Source: Engelhardtia mirabilis (GTDB taxonomy: Bacteria; Planctomycetota; UBA1135; GCA-002686595). Taken from it: a DNA stretch of 64,000 nt. Shown in pieces: positions 1 to 9,803 of the stretch. The notes under the pieces are model-generated. The model ran no database searches. It saw only the letters and a list, made by a program, of their open reading frames with translations, and was not told where the DNA came from. The position numbers and the translations under genes are program-made. The stretch spans positions 1,178,001 through 1,242,000 of the forward strand of contig NZ_CP036287.1 in the NCBI RefSeq assembly GCF_007748095.1, written 5' to 3'. How positions within the stretch are numbered: position 1 is the stretch's first letter; each line of letters opens with the position of its first letter.

Positions 1-57
1 TACTTGGGTCTGTAGGACCCGAGCCGATCGGCGCTCGAAGGGCGCTGACCCCGCGCG

Positions 58-97
58 CCCCGCGCCCGACTGCCCCGAGTGGCAGTCGAGCGCGGGG
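58..97 (-). terminator. Hairpin downstream of the radical SAM gene
   Basis: The arm CCCCGCGC (58-65) pairs with GCGCGGGG (90-97), and inside it GACTGCC (68-74) pairs with GGCAGTC (81-87). Two mismatched bases separate the two stems and the loop is six bases. It starts 9 bases past the stop of the minus-strand gene ending at 106. There is no T-run, so termination is inferred from position and stem strength only. Confidence 0.45.
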
Positions 98-105
98 CGC
101 GCGCA

Positions 106-1392
106 CTACCGCAGCAGGTAGCAGGTGTCGCAGGGCGACTTGACCCGATCGGTGTTGAGCGTGGCGCGCAGCTCGCGGTAGGTCTCGCCGTTCCAGATCT
201 CCCCGAAGGGCTGCTCGCTCAACTCCCCGGTGACGATGAACTGGTGGTGGCAACAGGTGCTGACCTTGCCGTCGATCTGCAGGTAGGCCTTTTGCCACAG
301 GAAGCCACACTCGCGCTGGGCCAGCTTGAAGCGCTGGCCCGCCTTCTGGGCCAGGTAGTTGAGGCCCTGGGTCAGGGTCGGGCGCCAGGGACTCAAAGCG
401 CGCTTGGCGCGCATCGCCAAGCTCGGGCGAGCCGTCGGTCGTGGCAACCGCACGCCCGGCACGGTGAACACGATCCCGTAGCCGGCCGCGAGGTCGACGC
501 ACCGTTGCAGCACCTCGCGCACGTGCGCGTCGCCCTCGAAGTCGAGGATCTCCGGCGCCATGCTGGGGTGCACGGCGATCGCCGGCGAGGCCGTGATCGA
601 GTAGGCGTCCCACTGGTGCCCCAGCTCGATGAAGCCCGGCAGGTCGTCGAGGTTGCTCCGCATCAGCACGTAGTTGAAGTACGTCAGCGGCCGCCGGAAG
701 AACGGCAAGCTGCGTCGCACGTCGCGGAAGCGCTCGATGTTGCGCACGGTGCGCTCCCAGTTGGCGCGTACGCGCACGCGCTCGAAGACCTCCTTGGTCG
801 AGCCGTCGAAGGAGATCACCATCTTGTTGACCACGCGCGCCAGCCGCTCGAGCTCCTCGTCGTCGCCGAGCAGGGTCGCGTTGGTGGTGATCTCGAGCCG
901 CAGGTCGTGGCGCTCGACGTCGTCGAGGACCTGTGCCATGAAGGGTTTCGGCACGCAGAAGGGATCGCCCATGACCGTCAGGGAAATCTCGCTGATGTGG
1001 TCGAAGAGCTCGTCGCGGATCCGGAAGTAGACCTCCGGCTCCATGATCTGTTGCGGCACGTCGTAGAGCCCCTGGGCGCACATGGTGCAGCGCAGGTTGC
1101 AGATCGTGGTGTGGTTGAGGTTGACGTGGACGGGGTAGCCGTCCATGCGCGGGCTCTTGCGCCGCTCGGCCACGATCGAGGTCAACTCGTTGCGCCAACG
1201 GCGGAGCTTGCGCCGCAGGCGGCGCAGGGGCCCGGGTCGCGGCAGCACCAGCCGCGGGTGGCGCGTCCACGCGGCGCCGGGCTTGGCCGGAGCCGAAGCG
1301 GCCTTGGCGTGATCCGCAAGAGCTCGTTCAGTGCCACGCGGACCGTCGGTACCAGTCCTGTCGTCGATCGCGGGTTCGGTCTCGGGTCGCAC
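106..1392 (-). CDS. Radical SAM/SPASM domain protein
   Basis: Radical SAM enzyme of 428 residues. The [4Fe-4S]/SAM motif CxxxCxxC is visible as CNLRCTMC at residues 98-105, in the usual context after a beta strand. The core TIM-barrel region follows (about 95-300). A C-terminal SPASM-like auxiliary cluster region carries ECGFLWQ, then STCCHH, and a final CDTC. The reading frame stays open far upstream into cysQ. I chose GTG at 1392 because AAGGAGG (1401-1407) sits 8 bases before it; the first 80 or so residues are Pro/Arg-rich and low complexity. SPASM proteins mature peptides or act in anaerobic sulfatase and cofactor pathways. The substrate cannot be read here, because no precursor peptide gene is adjacent. 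Confidence 0.85.
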   Translation of the reverse strand: MRPETEPAIDDRTGTDGPRGTERALADHAKAASAPAKPGAAWTRHPRLVLPRPGPLRRLRRKLRRWRNELTSIVAERRKSPRMDGYPVHVNLNHTTICNLRCTMCAQGLYDVPQQIMEPEVYFRIRDELFDHISEISLTVMGDPFCVPKPFMAQVLDDVERHDLRLEITTNATLLGDDEELERLARVVNKMVISFDGSTKEVFERVRVRANWERTVRNIERFRDVRRSLPFFRRPLTYFNYVLMRSNLDDLPGFIELGHQWDAYSITASPAIAVHPSMAPEILDFEGDAHVREVLQRCVDLAAGYGIVFTVPGVRLPRPTARPSLAMRAKRALSPWRPTLTQGLNYLAQKAGQRFKLAQRECGFLWQKAYLQIDGKVSTCCHHQFIVTGELSEQPFGEIWNGETYRELRATLNTDRVKSPCDTCYLLR

Positions 1393-1400
1393 GGGCGTCG

Positions 1401-1407
1401 CCTCCTT
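1401..1407 (-). promoter_or_regulatory. Ribosome binding site of the radical SAM gene
   Basis: AAGGAGG on the minus strand, 8 bases before GTG 1392. It decides the start of the radical SAM gene and rules out the longer upstream extension. Strong Shine-Dalgarno sites like this are the exception in this window. Confidence 0.75.
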
Positions 1408-1613
1408 CAGGGGATCGCGCCGCGCGGGCCCAAGTGGTGCAGGCGACGATCCGGACGCGCTATTCGAACAAGACCCGACGCACCACGGAGCCCCTCGAAC
1501 TGCAGGAGCGACGAATGGGGCGCTGCGAGCACTGGAATCGGCCTGCATGGGCGCCCCGTTACTCGAGCGAAACGCGCGGCGAGCTGGAAGTCGTCGTCCG
1601 GTCCAGGGCCCGC

Positions 1614-2441
1614 TCAGCCGTCGATGATGCCCGGCCGTTGCACCGTCTCGAGCACCCGCTCGGCGATCGCGGGCCGGCAGATGATCAGCTCGTCGTTGCG
1701 CGGGTCGGCCTGGTTGTAGACCTGGGCGCTGCCGTCGATGCGGCACACGTGCCAACCCAGGGCCCGCGCGATCACCTCCGGCGCACAGGTGTCCCATTCC
1801 TTGAGGCCGGTCTTGTGGACGTAGAGGTCGGCCTCGCCCAGCAGCAGGCGGCTGGCCTTGAAACCCACGCTGCCGCAGCGCACCAGCTCGGTGTCGCCCA
1901 GGGCCTCCACGAAGCGCTCGATCCAGGCCGGCGTGTGGCTGCGACTGCAGACCATGCGGTGGGTGTCAGGCTCGGGCGAATCGCCGCGCAACAGCTCGGC
2001 GTCCGAACCCTCGATCCCGCCGCGCTCGCGGCCGGGAAGGCTGACACCCCACAACACCGAACCCAGGGCCGGCAGGGCCACGGCGCCCACCGCCGGCACC
2101 CCGTCGAGGGTCATGGCCACGTGCACGGCGTAGTCGTCGCGATCGGTGCGGTACTCCTTGGTGCCGTCGAGGGGATCGACGATCCAAGTGCGCCAGCAGG
2201 CGAGCCGCGCCTCGGAGTCAGCCGTCTCCTCCGAGAGGATCCCATCGTCCGGGTAGCGCCCGCGCAGGTAGCCCTGCAGGTAGCCGTCGGCCGCCTGGTC
2301 CGCGACGTCGCCCATGATCACCGGGTCGGTCCAGCGCCCCGTCTCGCGCAGACCGGCGATGCGTTCGCCGGCCTCGCGCGCCGTCTGGATGGCGAACGCG
2401 AGGTCCGCCTCGAGCTGGGCGTCCGAGAGTTGCTGACTCAT
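1614..2441 (-). CDS. cysQ: CysQ-like 3'(2'),5'-bisphosphate nucleotidase (inositol monophosphatase family)
   Basis: Inositol-monophosphatase superfamily enzyme of 275 residues, the usual CysQ size. Metal-binding motifs are present in order: SEE at 70-72, the signature DPLDGTKEY at 89-97 (the KEY/KEF ending is typical of CysQ rather than SuhB), and EWDTCAPE near 215-222 with the last metal-binding Asp. CysQ dephosphorylates 3'-phosphoadenosine 5'-phosphate, a by-product of sulfate activation; substrate choice within the superfamily is inferred. The gene lies 47 bases after a rhodanese gene, so a sulfur-metabolism grouping is plausible. There is no Shine-Dalgarno site; the start is preceded by a run of C. 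Confidence 0.82.
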   Translation of the reverse strand: MSQQLSDAQLEADLAFAIQTAREAGERIAGLRETGRWTDPVIMGDVADQAADGYLQGYLRGRYPDDGILSEETADSEARLACWRTWIVDPLDGTKEYRTDRDDYAVHVAMTLDGVPAVGAVALPALGSVLWGVSLPGRERGGIEGSDAELLRGDSPEPDTHRMVCSRSHTPAWIERFVEALGDTELVRCGSVGFKASRLLLGEADLYVHKTGLKEWDTCAPEVIARALGWHVCRIDGSAQVYNQADPRNDELIICRPAIAERVLETVQRPGIIDG

Positions 2442-2488
2442 GGGGAGGAGTCTATCCCGACCGCGCCCGCGGTCCCGACGCCTGCCCC

Positions 2489-3025
2489 CTAGGACTTGGC
2501 CACGGGCCCGGTCCAGGCGCCGATGCCGCCTTCGAGGTTGCTCAGGCCGGAGAAACCCTTGCCGCTGAGGAACTCACAGGCCGCCGCCGAGCGACCGCCC
2601 CCGGCGCAGTAGACGAGCATCGGCTTGCCATCCTTGGGCAGCTCGTCCAAGCGCTCCTCGAGTTGGTCCACCGGAATCAGTTGGGCGCCGGGAATCACGC
2701 CCGAGGCCGTCTCCTGGGGGCTGCGCACGTCGAGCAGGCGCACCGAGCCGCTCTGCACCATGGCGATGCCCTCGCGCGTCGAGACGTCGTTCCAAAGGCG
2801 CCCCTCGATGATCTGCTCCGCATCCAGGTCGCCGCCGGCGGCCACCTCCGCCAGCAGTCGGCGGTTGGTCTCGATGTCGGCGCGCAGCTCGGTGCGCAGG
2901 TTCTCGACCCGGCGCCGTCCCTCGGCGCGCATGTCCTCGAGGACAGTGGGGTTCGAGACGCGCTTGAGCGCGGTGATGGCGACCAAGAGCGCGACGACGG
3001 CGATGGCGAGGGTGACGAAGTCCAT
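2489..3025 (-). CDS. Membrane-anchored rhodanese-like protein
   Basis: 178 residues. Residues 2-20 form a single hydrophobic helix at the N-terminus, followed by a charged helical/coiled segment (about 28-62). A rhodanese domain (about 70-175) comes next, with LLDVRSPQE and the catalytic loop YCAGGGRS, active-site Cys140. Rhodaneses transfer sulfane sulfur, or act as sensors when single-domain. The helix would tether the domain to the membrane. The gene follows the FIST gene by 8 bases, so the two are almost certainly co-transcribed, and cysQ probably follows in the same unit. No Shine-Dalgarno site is visible; CCCCC precedes ATG. Confidence 0.82.
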   Translation of the reverse strand: MDFVTLAIAVVALLVAITALKRVSNPTVLEDMRAEGRRRVENLRTELRADIETNRRLLAEVAAGGDLDAEQIIEGRLWNDVSTREGIAMVQSGSVRLLDVRSPQETASGVIPGAQLIPVDQLEERLDELPKDGKPMLVYCAGGGRSAAACEFLSGKGFSGLSNLEGGIGAWTGPVAKS

Positions 3026-3033
3026 GGGGGATC

Positions 3034-4230
3034 TCAGGTGCGGTCGTCGGTGCGCCCGAAGAGGGCCACCGATGCGGTGAAGCCGTGGAGGTGGTTGCGG
3101 CCGCCGATGGGGCCGATCTCGCCTGCCGCGAAGAAGCCGGCGACCTGGGGGGTCCCGGGCAGGGCGCGCTGCAGGCGTGAGATGTCGTGGTGCGGCTCGC
3201 CGAACATGCGTGAGCCGCGACCGTTGCAGGTGAACAGGAGCGCGCCGGGGTCGGTCGCGGTGGTTGCGGAGCGCACGCCCTGGGCCAGAAGGTGCTCGAG
3301 GTCCTCGCCGGCGCTCTCGGCATCTCGGGCCAGGAATTGGACTGTCTGCCCCCGGCGCACGTAGTCGGCCACCACGATCGAGCGGTCCACCGGCTGCACG
3401 CCCAGTAGGCCCCGCACCAGGAAGTCGCCCCGGTCGAAGGTCGATTTGGTGGGATCGACCGCCAGACCGACGAAGGGCGCCCGCTCTAGTAGCTCGCGCT
3501 CGCGGGGGGCGGCGCCACGAACGGTCTCCATCAGGGCCTCGAAGGCCGGCCGGCCGCCCAACTCGAAGATCACGTTGTCCTTGCAGCGGGTGATCACCCA
3601 GGCCCTGCCAACCGGACGACAGCCCTGGCTGACCACGGGGATGACACCGGTGGCGCCGCTCAGGGCCAGGCCGATCCCGCCCTCCTCGACGACCCCGTCG
3701 CGGGTCAGCAGCAGGTTGGAGCCAGGCCCCAGACCGCCGCTGGCGATGCCGCCGACCACGGGCACCCCGGGGGCCGAAGCGGCCAGATCGGTGAGCAGGT
3801 CCTCCACCGGGAGCGTGAACGGCTCGCCCAGGAGCAGCACCCCGGAGCGGCCCCGCGCCGCCAGGTCGCTCGGGCGCGTGAACTCGGGGCCCCCGTCCTC
3901 CGCTTCGGTCACTCGAACCTGGAAGGGCGTCACGTCGGTGCCCGGCAGGTAGGCCGCGAAGGCCGCCAGCCCTGACTGGCCCTCGGCCTCGCGACCCTCG
4001 CCGATGACCACTTCCGCCGTGCAGCCCATGGCCGACATGGCGCCCGTCCGATCGGCGAGCCGGTCCAGAAGGCCCTCGAAGCGGGCTGCGTGGTGGCGGG
4101 TCACGAAGGCCACCAGGAGCCCCGCCGAGCGCCCCGCCAGGCGGCTGACGATCGACTCGGCCACCTCGCTCTCGGCCGCGTCTGTGTCGAGCGCGGTCGA
4201 CAGGGCGGATGCGAATCGGGGTTGGTCCAT
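3034..4230 (-). CDS. FIST domain signal-transduction protein
   Basis: 398 residues matching the FIST_N plus FIST_C layout (about 35-210 and 220-375). Supporting features are an N-terminal sensor-like region with MSAMGCTAEVVIGEG, the Gly-rich VGGIASGGLGPGSN stretch, and the C-terminal LLFTCNGRG followed by PQVAGFFAAGEIGPIGG, the hallmark ending of FIST_C. FIST proteins are thought to sense small ligands such as amino acids. This one is stand-alone, with no kinase or cyclase domain. It heads a minus-strand unit with the rhodanese gene and diverges from korA. Confidence 0.85.
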   Translation of the reverse strand: MDQPRFASALSTALDTDAAESEVAESIVSRLAGRSAGLLVAFVTRHHAARFEGLLDRLADRTGAMSAMGCTAEVVIGEGREAEGQSGLAAFAAYLPGTDVTPFQVRVTEAEDGGPEFTRPSDLAARGRSGVLLLGEPFTLPVEDLLTDLAASAPGVPVVGGIASGGLGPGSNLLLTRDGVVEEGGIGLALSGATGVIPVVSQGCRPVGRAWVITRCKDNVIFELGGRPAFEALMETVRGAAPRERELLERAPFVGLAVDPTKSTFDRGDFLVRGLLGVQPVDRSIVVADYVRRGQTVQFLARDAESAGEDLEHLLAQGVRSATTATDPGALLFTCNGRGSRMFGEPHHDISRLQRALPGTPQVAGFFAAGEIGPIGGRNHLHGFTASVALFGRTDDRT

Positions 4231-4545
4231 GGGGGCTGTGGCGGTCGATATCGTGGACGACTGCCCCGCGATGTCCAGTCCCCGCGCGGACGATCCTGCC
4301 CCCGAATTCGGCCGGCTGCCGCCAATCCGAATTCCCTCCGCGGCCGCGGAGTGGGGATCCGACTCGATGTCCGCGGCTCGATCAGCCGAAAGCCCGTGTC
4401 AGCCAGCCGTGTCCCGGGCAAAATGTCGGCCCGAATTCCGGTCGGCAGGGCCTACGAGTACTGTCCCCGACGACCCGGACCTCCCTTCCAGGCTCCCTTC
4501 CGCCCCGCGGCCCCGCGCCGCGCCCGGGATCGGGTCCCCCCTCCG
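4231..4545. other. Divergent control region between the FIST unit and korAB
   Basis: 315 bases without a convincing gene. It holds a perfect 16-base palindrome CTCCGCGGCCGCGGAG (4336-4351) and three copies of CCGAATTC at 4302-4309, 4327-4334 and 4431-4438, unexpectedly AT-rich for this genome. The palindrome and repeats are candidate operator sites for either operon; no clear -35/-10 pair was found. Confidence 0.35.
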
Positions 4546-6405
4546 ATGACGACTCCTACCAACACTGGCGCCGAGCTCCCCCTGCAGCAGCAGGAGAGCG
4601 TGGTGATCCGCTTCGCCGGGGACTCTGGCGACGGCATGCAGATCACCGGCAACCAATTCACGAGCACCTCGGCCGCGGTCGGGAACGACCTCGCGACCCT
4701 GCCGGACTTCCCCGCGGAGATCCGCGCCCCCGTGGGCACCCGCCCCGGGGTGTCGGGATTCCAGGTGCGCTTCAGCTCGTCGGACATCCACACCCCCGGC
4801 GACGCGCCGGACGTGCTGGTGGCGATGAACCCGGCCGCCCTGGTCGTGAACCTGAAGGATCTCAAGCCCGGCGGGATGGTGATCCTGAACACGGGCAACT
4901 GGAAGGAGCTCGACCTCAAGAAGGCGCGCTGCGCCACGGACCCGCGCCAGGACGGGACCCTGGACGGCTACCGCACGATCGAGATCGACATCAACGAGCG
5001 CGTCAAGCAGGCCCTGACCGAGTCGGGTCTGTCGCCCAAGGACGTCCAGCGCTGCAAGAACTTCTACACCCTGGGGCTGATGTACTGGCTGTACAGCCGC
5101 CCGCTGGAGCCGACCCTCAACTGGCTCGCCAAAAAGTTCGCCAAGAAGCCCGACCTGGTGGCCGCCAACCAGACGGCGCTCAAGGCCGGCTTCAACGCCG
5201 GTGACATCCACGAGCACTTCCAGACGCGCTACGACGTGCCGCCGTGCACGACCCTGGAGCCCGGGACCTATCGGAACATCATGGGCAACCAGGCCCTGTC
5301 GATCGGCCTGGTCGCGGGGGCGCAGCTCGCGGGCCTGGACATCTTCCTGGGCTCGTACCCGATCACGCCGGCGTCGGACATCCTCCACGAGCTGGCGGGG
5401 TTCAAGAACTTCGGCGTGCGCACCTTCCAGGCCGAGGACGAGATCGCGGCGATCTGCTCGGCGATCGGCGCCTCCTTCGCCGGGCACCTGGGCCTGACCA
5501 CCACGTCGGGACCGGGCATGGCGCTCAAGACCGAGGCCATGGGGCTCGCGATCGCGACGGAGCTGCCGCTGGTGATCGTCGACATCCAGCGCGCCGGTCC
5601 GTCCACGGGCATGCCGACCAAGACCGAGCAGTCCGACCTCTACCAGGCGGTGCTCGGCCGCAACGGCGACGCGCCCATGCCGGTGGTCTCCTGCTCGACG
5701 CCCTCGGACTGCTTCGAGACGGCGATCGAGGCCGTGCGCATCGCGGTGCAGTACATGACGCCGGTGATCCTGCTCTCCGACGGCTACATCGCCAACGGTT
5801 CGGAGCCCTGGCGCCTGCCGGAGATGGAGTCGCTGAAGGCCTTCCCCGTCACCTTCCACACGGCGACGGAGGGCTTCTCGCCCGTCGCTCGGGACGAGAA
5901 GCTCGCGCGGCCCTGGGCGATCCCCGGGACGCCCGGCCTCGAGCACCGCATCGGCGGCCTCGAGAAGGACGGCGATACGGGCAACATCAGCTACGACGCC
6001 CACAACCACGAGCGCATGAGCCATCTGCGGGCGCAGAAGGTCATGAACGTCCAGGAGACGATCCCGGACCCCGAGGTCTTCGGGGCCGAGAGCGGCGACG
6101 TGCTGGTCTGCGGCTGGGGCTCGACCGCCGGCTCGATCCGCTCCGCGGTGGAGATCTGCGCCGGCCGCGGTTTGAGCGTCGGCGCGGTGCACCTGCGCCA
6201 CATCTGGCCCATGGCCAAGGGCCTCGACGGCATCTTCAGCCGCTTCCGCACGGTGCTCGTGCCGGAGCTGAACATGGGGCAGATGTGCCGCCTCCTGCGT
6301 AGCGAGTTCCCCAAGCACGACTTCGCGTCCTACCCCAAGGTGCAGGGCTTGCCCTTCGCCACCCACGAGCTCGTCGAGCGCATCGAAGACCTCCTGAAGC
6401 GCTGA
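4546..6405 (+). CDS. korA: 2-oxoacid:ferredoxin oxidoreductase, fused gamma-alpha subunit
   Basis: 619 residues, the normal length for the fused gamma/alpha subunit of 2-oxoglutarate-type ferredoxin oxidoreductases. The gamma domain opens with VVIRFAGDSGDGMQITG (from about residue 19). The alpha/pyrimidine part contains SYPITPAS (about 269) and the signature PSTGMPTKTEQSDL (about 352-366). The transketolase C-terminal-like domain ends the protein. It oxidises a 2-oxoacid with CoA to acyl-CoA and reduces ferredoxin, together with the TPP subunit encoded 4 bases downstream. The open frame runs upstream to 4090, but homology starts only after ATG 4546. The substrate (2-oxoglutarate versus pyruvate) is inferred from the two-subunit architecture. 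Confidence 0.9.
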   Translation: MTTPTNTGAELPLQQQESVVIRFAGDSGDGMQITGNQFTSTSAAVGNDLATLPDFPAEIRAPVGTRPGVSGFQVRFSSSDIHTPGDAPDVLVAMNPAALVVNLKDLKPGGMVILNTGNWKELDLKKARCATDPRQDGTLDGYRTIEIDINERVKQALTESGLSPKDVQRCKNFYTLGLMYWLYSRPLEPTLNWLAKKFAKKPDLVAANQTALKAGFNAGDIHEHFQTRYDVPPCTTLEPGTYRNIMGNQALSIGLVAGAQLAGLDIFLGSYPITPASDILHELAGFKNFGVRTFQAEDEIAAICSAIGASFAGHLGLTTTSGPGMALKTEAMGLAIATELPLVIVDIQRAGPSTGMPTKTEQSDLYQAVLGRNGDAPMPVVSCSTPSDCFETAIEAVRIAVQYMTPVILLSDGYIANGSEPWRLPEMESLKAFPVTFHTATEGFSPVARDEKLARPWAIPGTPGLEHRIGGLEKDGDTGNISYDAHNHERMSHLRAQKVMNVQETIPDPEVFGAESGDVLVCGWGSTAGSIRSAVEICAGRGLSVGAVHLRHIWPMAKGLDGIFSRFRTVLVPELNMGQMCRLLRSEFPKHDFASYPKVQGLPFATHELVERIEDLLKR

Positions 6406-6409
6406 AACA

Positions 6410-7422
<1,013 letters not shown>

Positions 7423-7426
<4 letters not shown>

Positions 7427-7466
7427 GGCGTTCGTACGGTGCCAGGCACCCGTCCGAACGCCTCAG
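7423..7466 (+). terminator. Long hairpin overlapping the korB stop codon
   Basis: CTGAGGCGTTCG (7423-7434) pairs perfectly over 12 bases with CGAACGCCTCAG (7455-7466). The enclosed segment continues the stem almost without break through ACGG/CCGT and the 11-mer GTGCCAGGCAC. The sequence TCTT follows. The stop codon TGA (7424-7426) lies inside the left arm. It is a probable intrinsic terminator for korAB. Confidence 0.65.
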
Positions 7467-7525
7467 TCTTCGATGGGGGCCTTGATCGGCCGGGGCCGCC
7501 TGTTTCGCGGCGCCGACCGTAACCA

Positions 7526-8308
7526 TCAGAACGCGGCCGAATCGGCCCAATAGGCCACGACGTCTCCTTCGGCGTCGAACCAGACTGCCTTGGAGAGGTC
7601 CGACTTGAGCACCATCTCCACCCCTGCATCGACCGCGGACGTCACGATGGGGCTCTGCATGTATCGGTCGATCGAGTCCAGCAGCGACTGCCGGTAGGGG
7701 CCGACCGACCTGATCAAGCGTGCAGCGTCCCGCGCGACGTAGAGGTCACCGCCACGCACCCCGTCGACCCGGACGTACGCCGCAGCGGCAGCGCCCTCCA
7801 AGCCCGGTCGGCTGCAGGGGAGATAGATCGTGTCCAGGTCGAGCCACCTCCGCGATTCTTCATGCTCGGTCGGGTCGAGCAGATCCTCTTCGGGACCGAG
7901 TGCCGTTACGAAGTCGAACCTGAGGTCGGCCTGAATCAACTTCAGTTCAGCTCGAAGGGCCTCGAGCCCCTCGAGATCGAACTCGTCCAGTCGAGCCTCG
8001 TTCAGCCGATCGAGGAAGGCCCGCAGCGCGGGCGAGTCGACGGCAGCGTCGATCGATTGGCGCTCGGCATCGGGAGATCGACCCGCAAGCGATTCCTGAG
8101 GCTCGACTCGCTCGGCGATTCCCTCCGCCATGCGCAGGGGATCGACCTCGAGCGGCTCCCCATCGGGCAATGACCCCGCCGCGTCCTCCGAGAGCGGACC
8201 GACGCCACGGTTGGTGGGATCGGCAGGTGCATCCTCTCGCGAAAGGACGGCGATCGCCGACACCAAGGCCAGCCCGGCGCAGCTGATAAGTGCAAGCGGA
8301 CGATTCAC
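7526..8308 (-). CDS. Hypothetical membrane-anchored protein
   Basis: 260 residues from GTG 8308, chosen because GAGG lies 8 bases upstream and a hydrophobic segment (about residues 4-22) follows directly; the frame is open further upstream without protein-like sequence. The hydrophobic segment contains LISC, which could be a lipobox but lies very close to the N-terminus, so a plain signal anchor is equally likely. The rest is acidic, helix-rich and unlike any family I recognise. It sits between korAB (convergent) and the diguanylate cyclase gene (same strand, 172 bases away). Confidence 0.65.
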   Translation of the reverse strand: MNRPLALISCAGLALVSAIAVLSREDAPADPTNRGVGPLSEDAAGSLPDGEPLEVDPLRMAEGIAERVEPQESLAGRSPDAERQSIDAAVDSPALRAFLDRLNEARLDEFDLEGLEALRAELKLIQADLRFDFVTALGPEEDLLDPTEHEESRRWLDLDTIYLPCSRPGLEGAAAAAYVRVDGVRGGDLYVARDAARLIRSVGPYRQSLLDSIDRYMQSPIVTSAVDAGVEMVLKSDLSKAVWFDAEGDVVAYWADSAAF

Positions 8309-8480
8309 GACCAGTTCCTCGATTGGATATGGCGACGCCCCGGCGGTCGCTCGGTGGGCCAGCGCTCGTCGACTCCGATCGAACTGTCGACGCTCGGGCG
8401 GTCTGAAGCCTGCGCCCCACGCCGTCGCTCCGTCAAGCCCCATCTACAAGTCGCCGGAGTGGAACGGACCGGGGCGATGA

Positions 8481-9803
8481 TCAGGCCGTCACGACGCAGT
8501 TCTTGGTGGTCGTCTTCGCTCGCAGCAGGGCGCCGTGGGCGTCGCGCAGGATGGCCTCGATCGACGATGCGCGGGGATCGAGGGCGACCACGGCCATGGA
8601 GACGCTGTGGTTCAGCCTTGCTCCCTTGAGCTCGAAGGGCGTGCCCGCCACCGTCCGGCGGACACGCTCGGCGGCCTTGGCCGCCTGGGGAGCGCTCAGC
8701 TCGGGCAGCAGCAGGATGAACTCGTCGCCACCGACCCGCCCGAGCACGTCGTAGGGCCGCAGGGCCCGAGCGGTCCGCGTCGCAATCGCGGTCAGCAGGG
8801 CATCGCCGACAGCATGGCCGTGGATGGCGTTCACCGTCTTGAAGTCGTCGCAGTCCATCAGCACCGCGGCGCAGGCGTGGCCCTGGCGGCGGGCCCGTTG
8901 GGCCTCGCGTTCGAGAGCGACGGCCAGGCCGCGGCGATTGAGCAGGCCGGTGAGGGGGTCGTGGTCGGCCAGCTCGCGCAGGCGCAGCTCGGCACGCTTG
9001 CGGCGGGTGATGTCGAAGTGGGTCACGACCACCTCGGGCGGCGACGCGATCCGCGCGGCGTGCATCAGGTACCAGCGCTCCTCGTCGTGGGAGTGGCAGG
9101 GGTACTCGACCTCGAGCGAGTCCCGCTCGCCGGCCACGAGCTGCGCGAGCCCCGCCCGAATCTCCTCGATGCTCGCGTCGCCATGGTCGGCCGTGGCCAC
9201 GCGTGCAGGCGGTTGAGCCGGGTCCGGCTCGCAGGCCTCGAGGTAGTTCAGCCCGATGGCCCCGGCTTGCTCCGTGGTGGCCCCGTGGCCCATTGCGGTC
9301 TCGCGCCAAGTGCGGTTGGTCGTGACGATCTTCCCGCTCGAGTCGAGCAGCGCGAGCTGGTGGGGGATCCCGTCCACGATCCGATTGAGCCGATCGCGAT
9401 CGTCCCGCGGGTTGGGGACCTCGACCACGCACAGCGCCGTCTCGGCCAGCGAGAGGGGGCCGATGGGAGTCGCGATCAAGCGCAGGCGCGGCCCGCCGTC
9501 GATCGCGCGCTCGACCTCCTGCGGGATGCCTGAGGTGGTGACCTCCCGCGCGAGGGCGACCAGAGACGCGGCCAGGCCCGGATAGGGTCCATCGCCGAGC
9601 TCGCGACCGGGAACGACCGTCAGGACCGACGCCAACTGGGGAGCTGGCGCCATGATTCGGCCGGCGCCGTCGAGGACCAGCGCCCCCGCGATCGGACCGG
9701 GCGGCGGGGGGGCTGCCGCGGTCGGCTTGTCGGCGCGACGCTCGCGCGGTCGAATCGATCCGCCCCGACCGGACGTCCGGTCACTCTCACCAGGCTCGGA
9801 CAT
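8481..9803 (-). CDS. PAS-GGDEF diguanylate cyclase
   Basis: 440 residues. A Pro/Arg-rich N-terminus is followed by PAS-like sensor sequence (about 120-265, ending in the PAC-like VVTHFDITRRKRAEL). A GGDEF domain starts at HDPLTGLLNRRGL (about 280). The catalytic motif GGDEF is intact (358-362), and the inhibitory I-site RPYD lies exactly five residues before it, so product inhibition by c-di-GMP is expected. It converts two GTP to c-di-GMP. No transmembrane helix is seen, so it is probably cytoplasmic. Start ATG 9803 was chosen because the upstream open frame (to 10094) is low-complexity Arg-rich sequence. Confidence 0.88.
   Translation of the reverse strand: MSEPGESDRTSGRGGSIRPRERRADKPTAAAPPPPGPIAGALVLDGAGRIMAPAPQLASVLTVVPGRELGDGPYPGLAASLVALAREVTTSGIPQEVERAIDGGPRLRLIATPIGPLSLAETALCVVEVPNPRDDRDRLNRIVDGIPHQLALLDSSGKIVTTNRTWRETAMGHGATTEQAGAIGLNYLEACEPDPAQPPARVATADHGDASIEEIRAGLAQLVAGERDSLEVEYPCHSHDEERWYLMHAARIASPPEVVVTHFDITRRKRAELRLRELADHDPLTGLLNRRGLAVALEREAQRARRQGHACAAVLMDCDDFKTVNAIHGHAVGDALLTAIATRTARALRPYDVLGRVGGDEFILLLPELSAPQAAKAAERVRRTVAGTPFELKGARLNHSVSMAVVALDPRASSIEAILRDAHGALLRAKTTTKNCVVTA

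Noticed and set aside
1..57. Possible RNA gene or end of an upstream gene at the left edge
   Set aside because: A small imperfect hairpin (TTGGGTC / GACCCGA) is present, but no tRNA-like fold or coding frame can be supported in so short a stretch.
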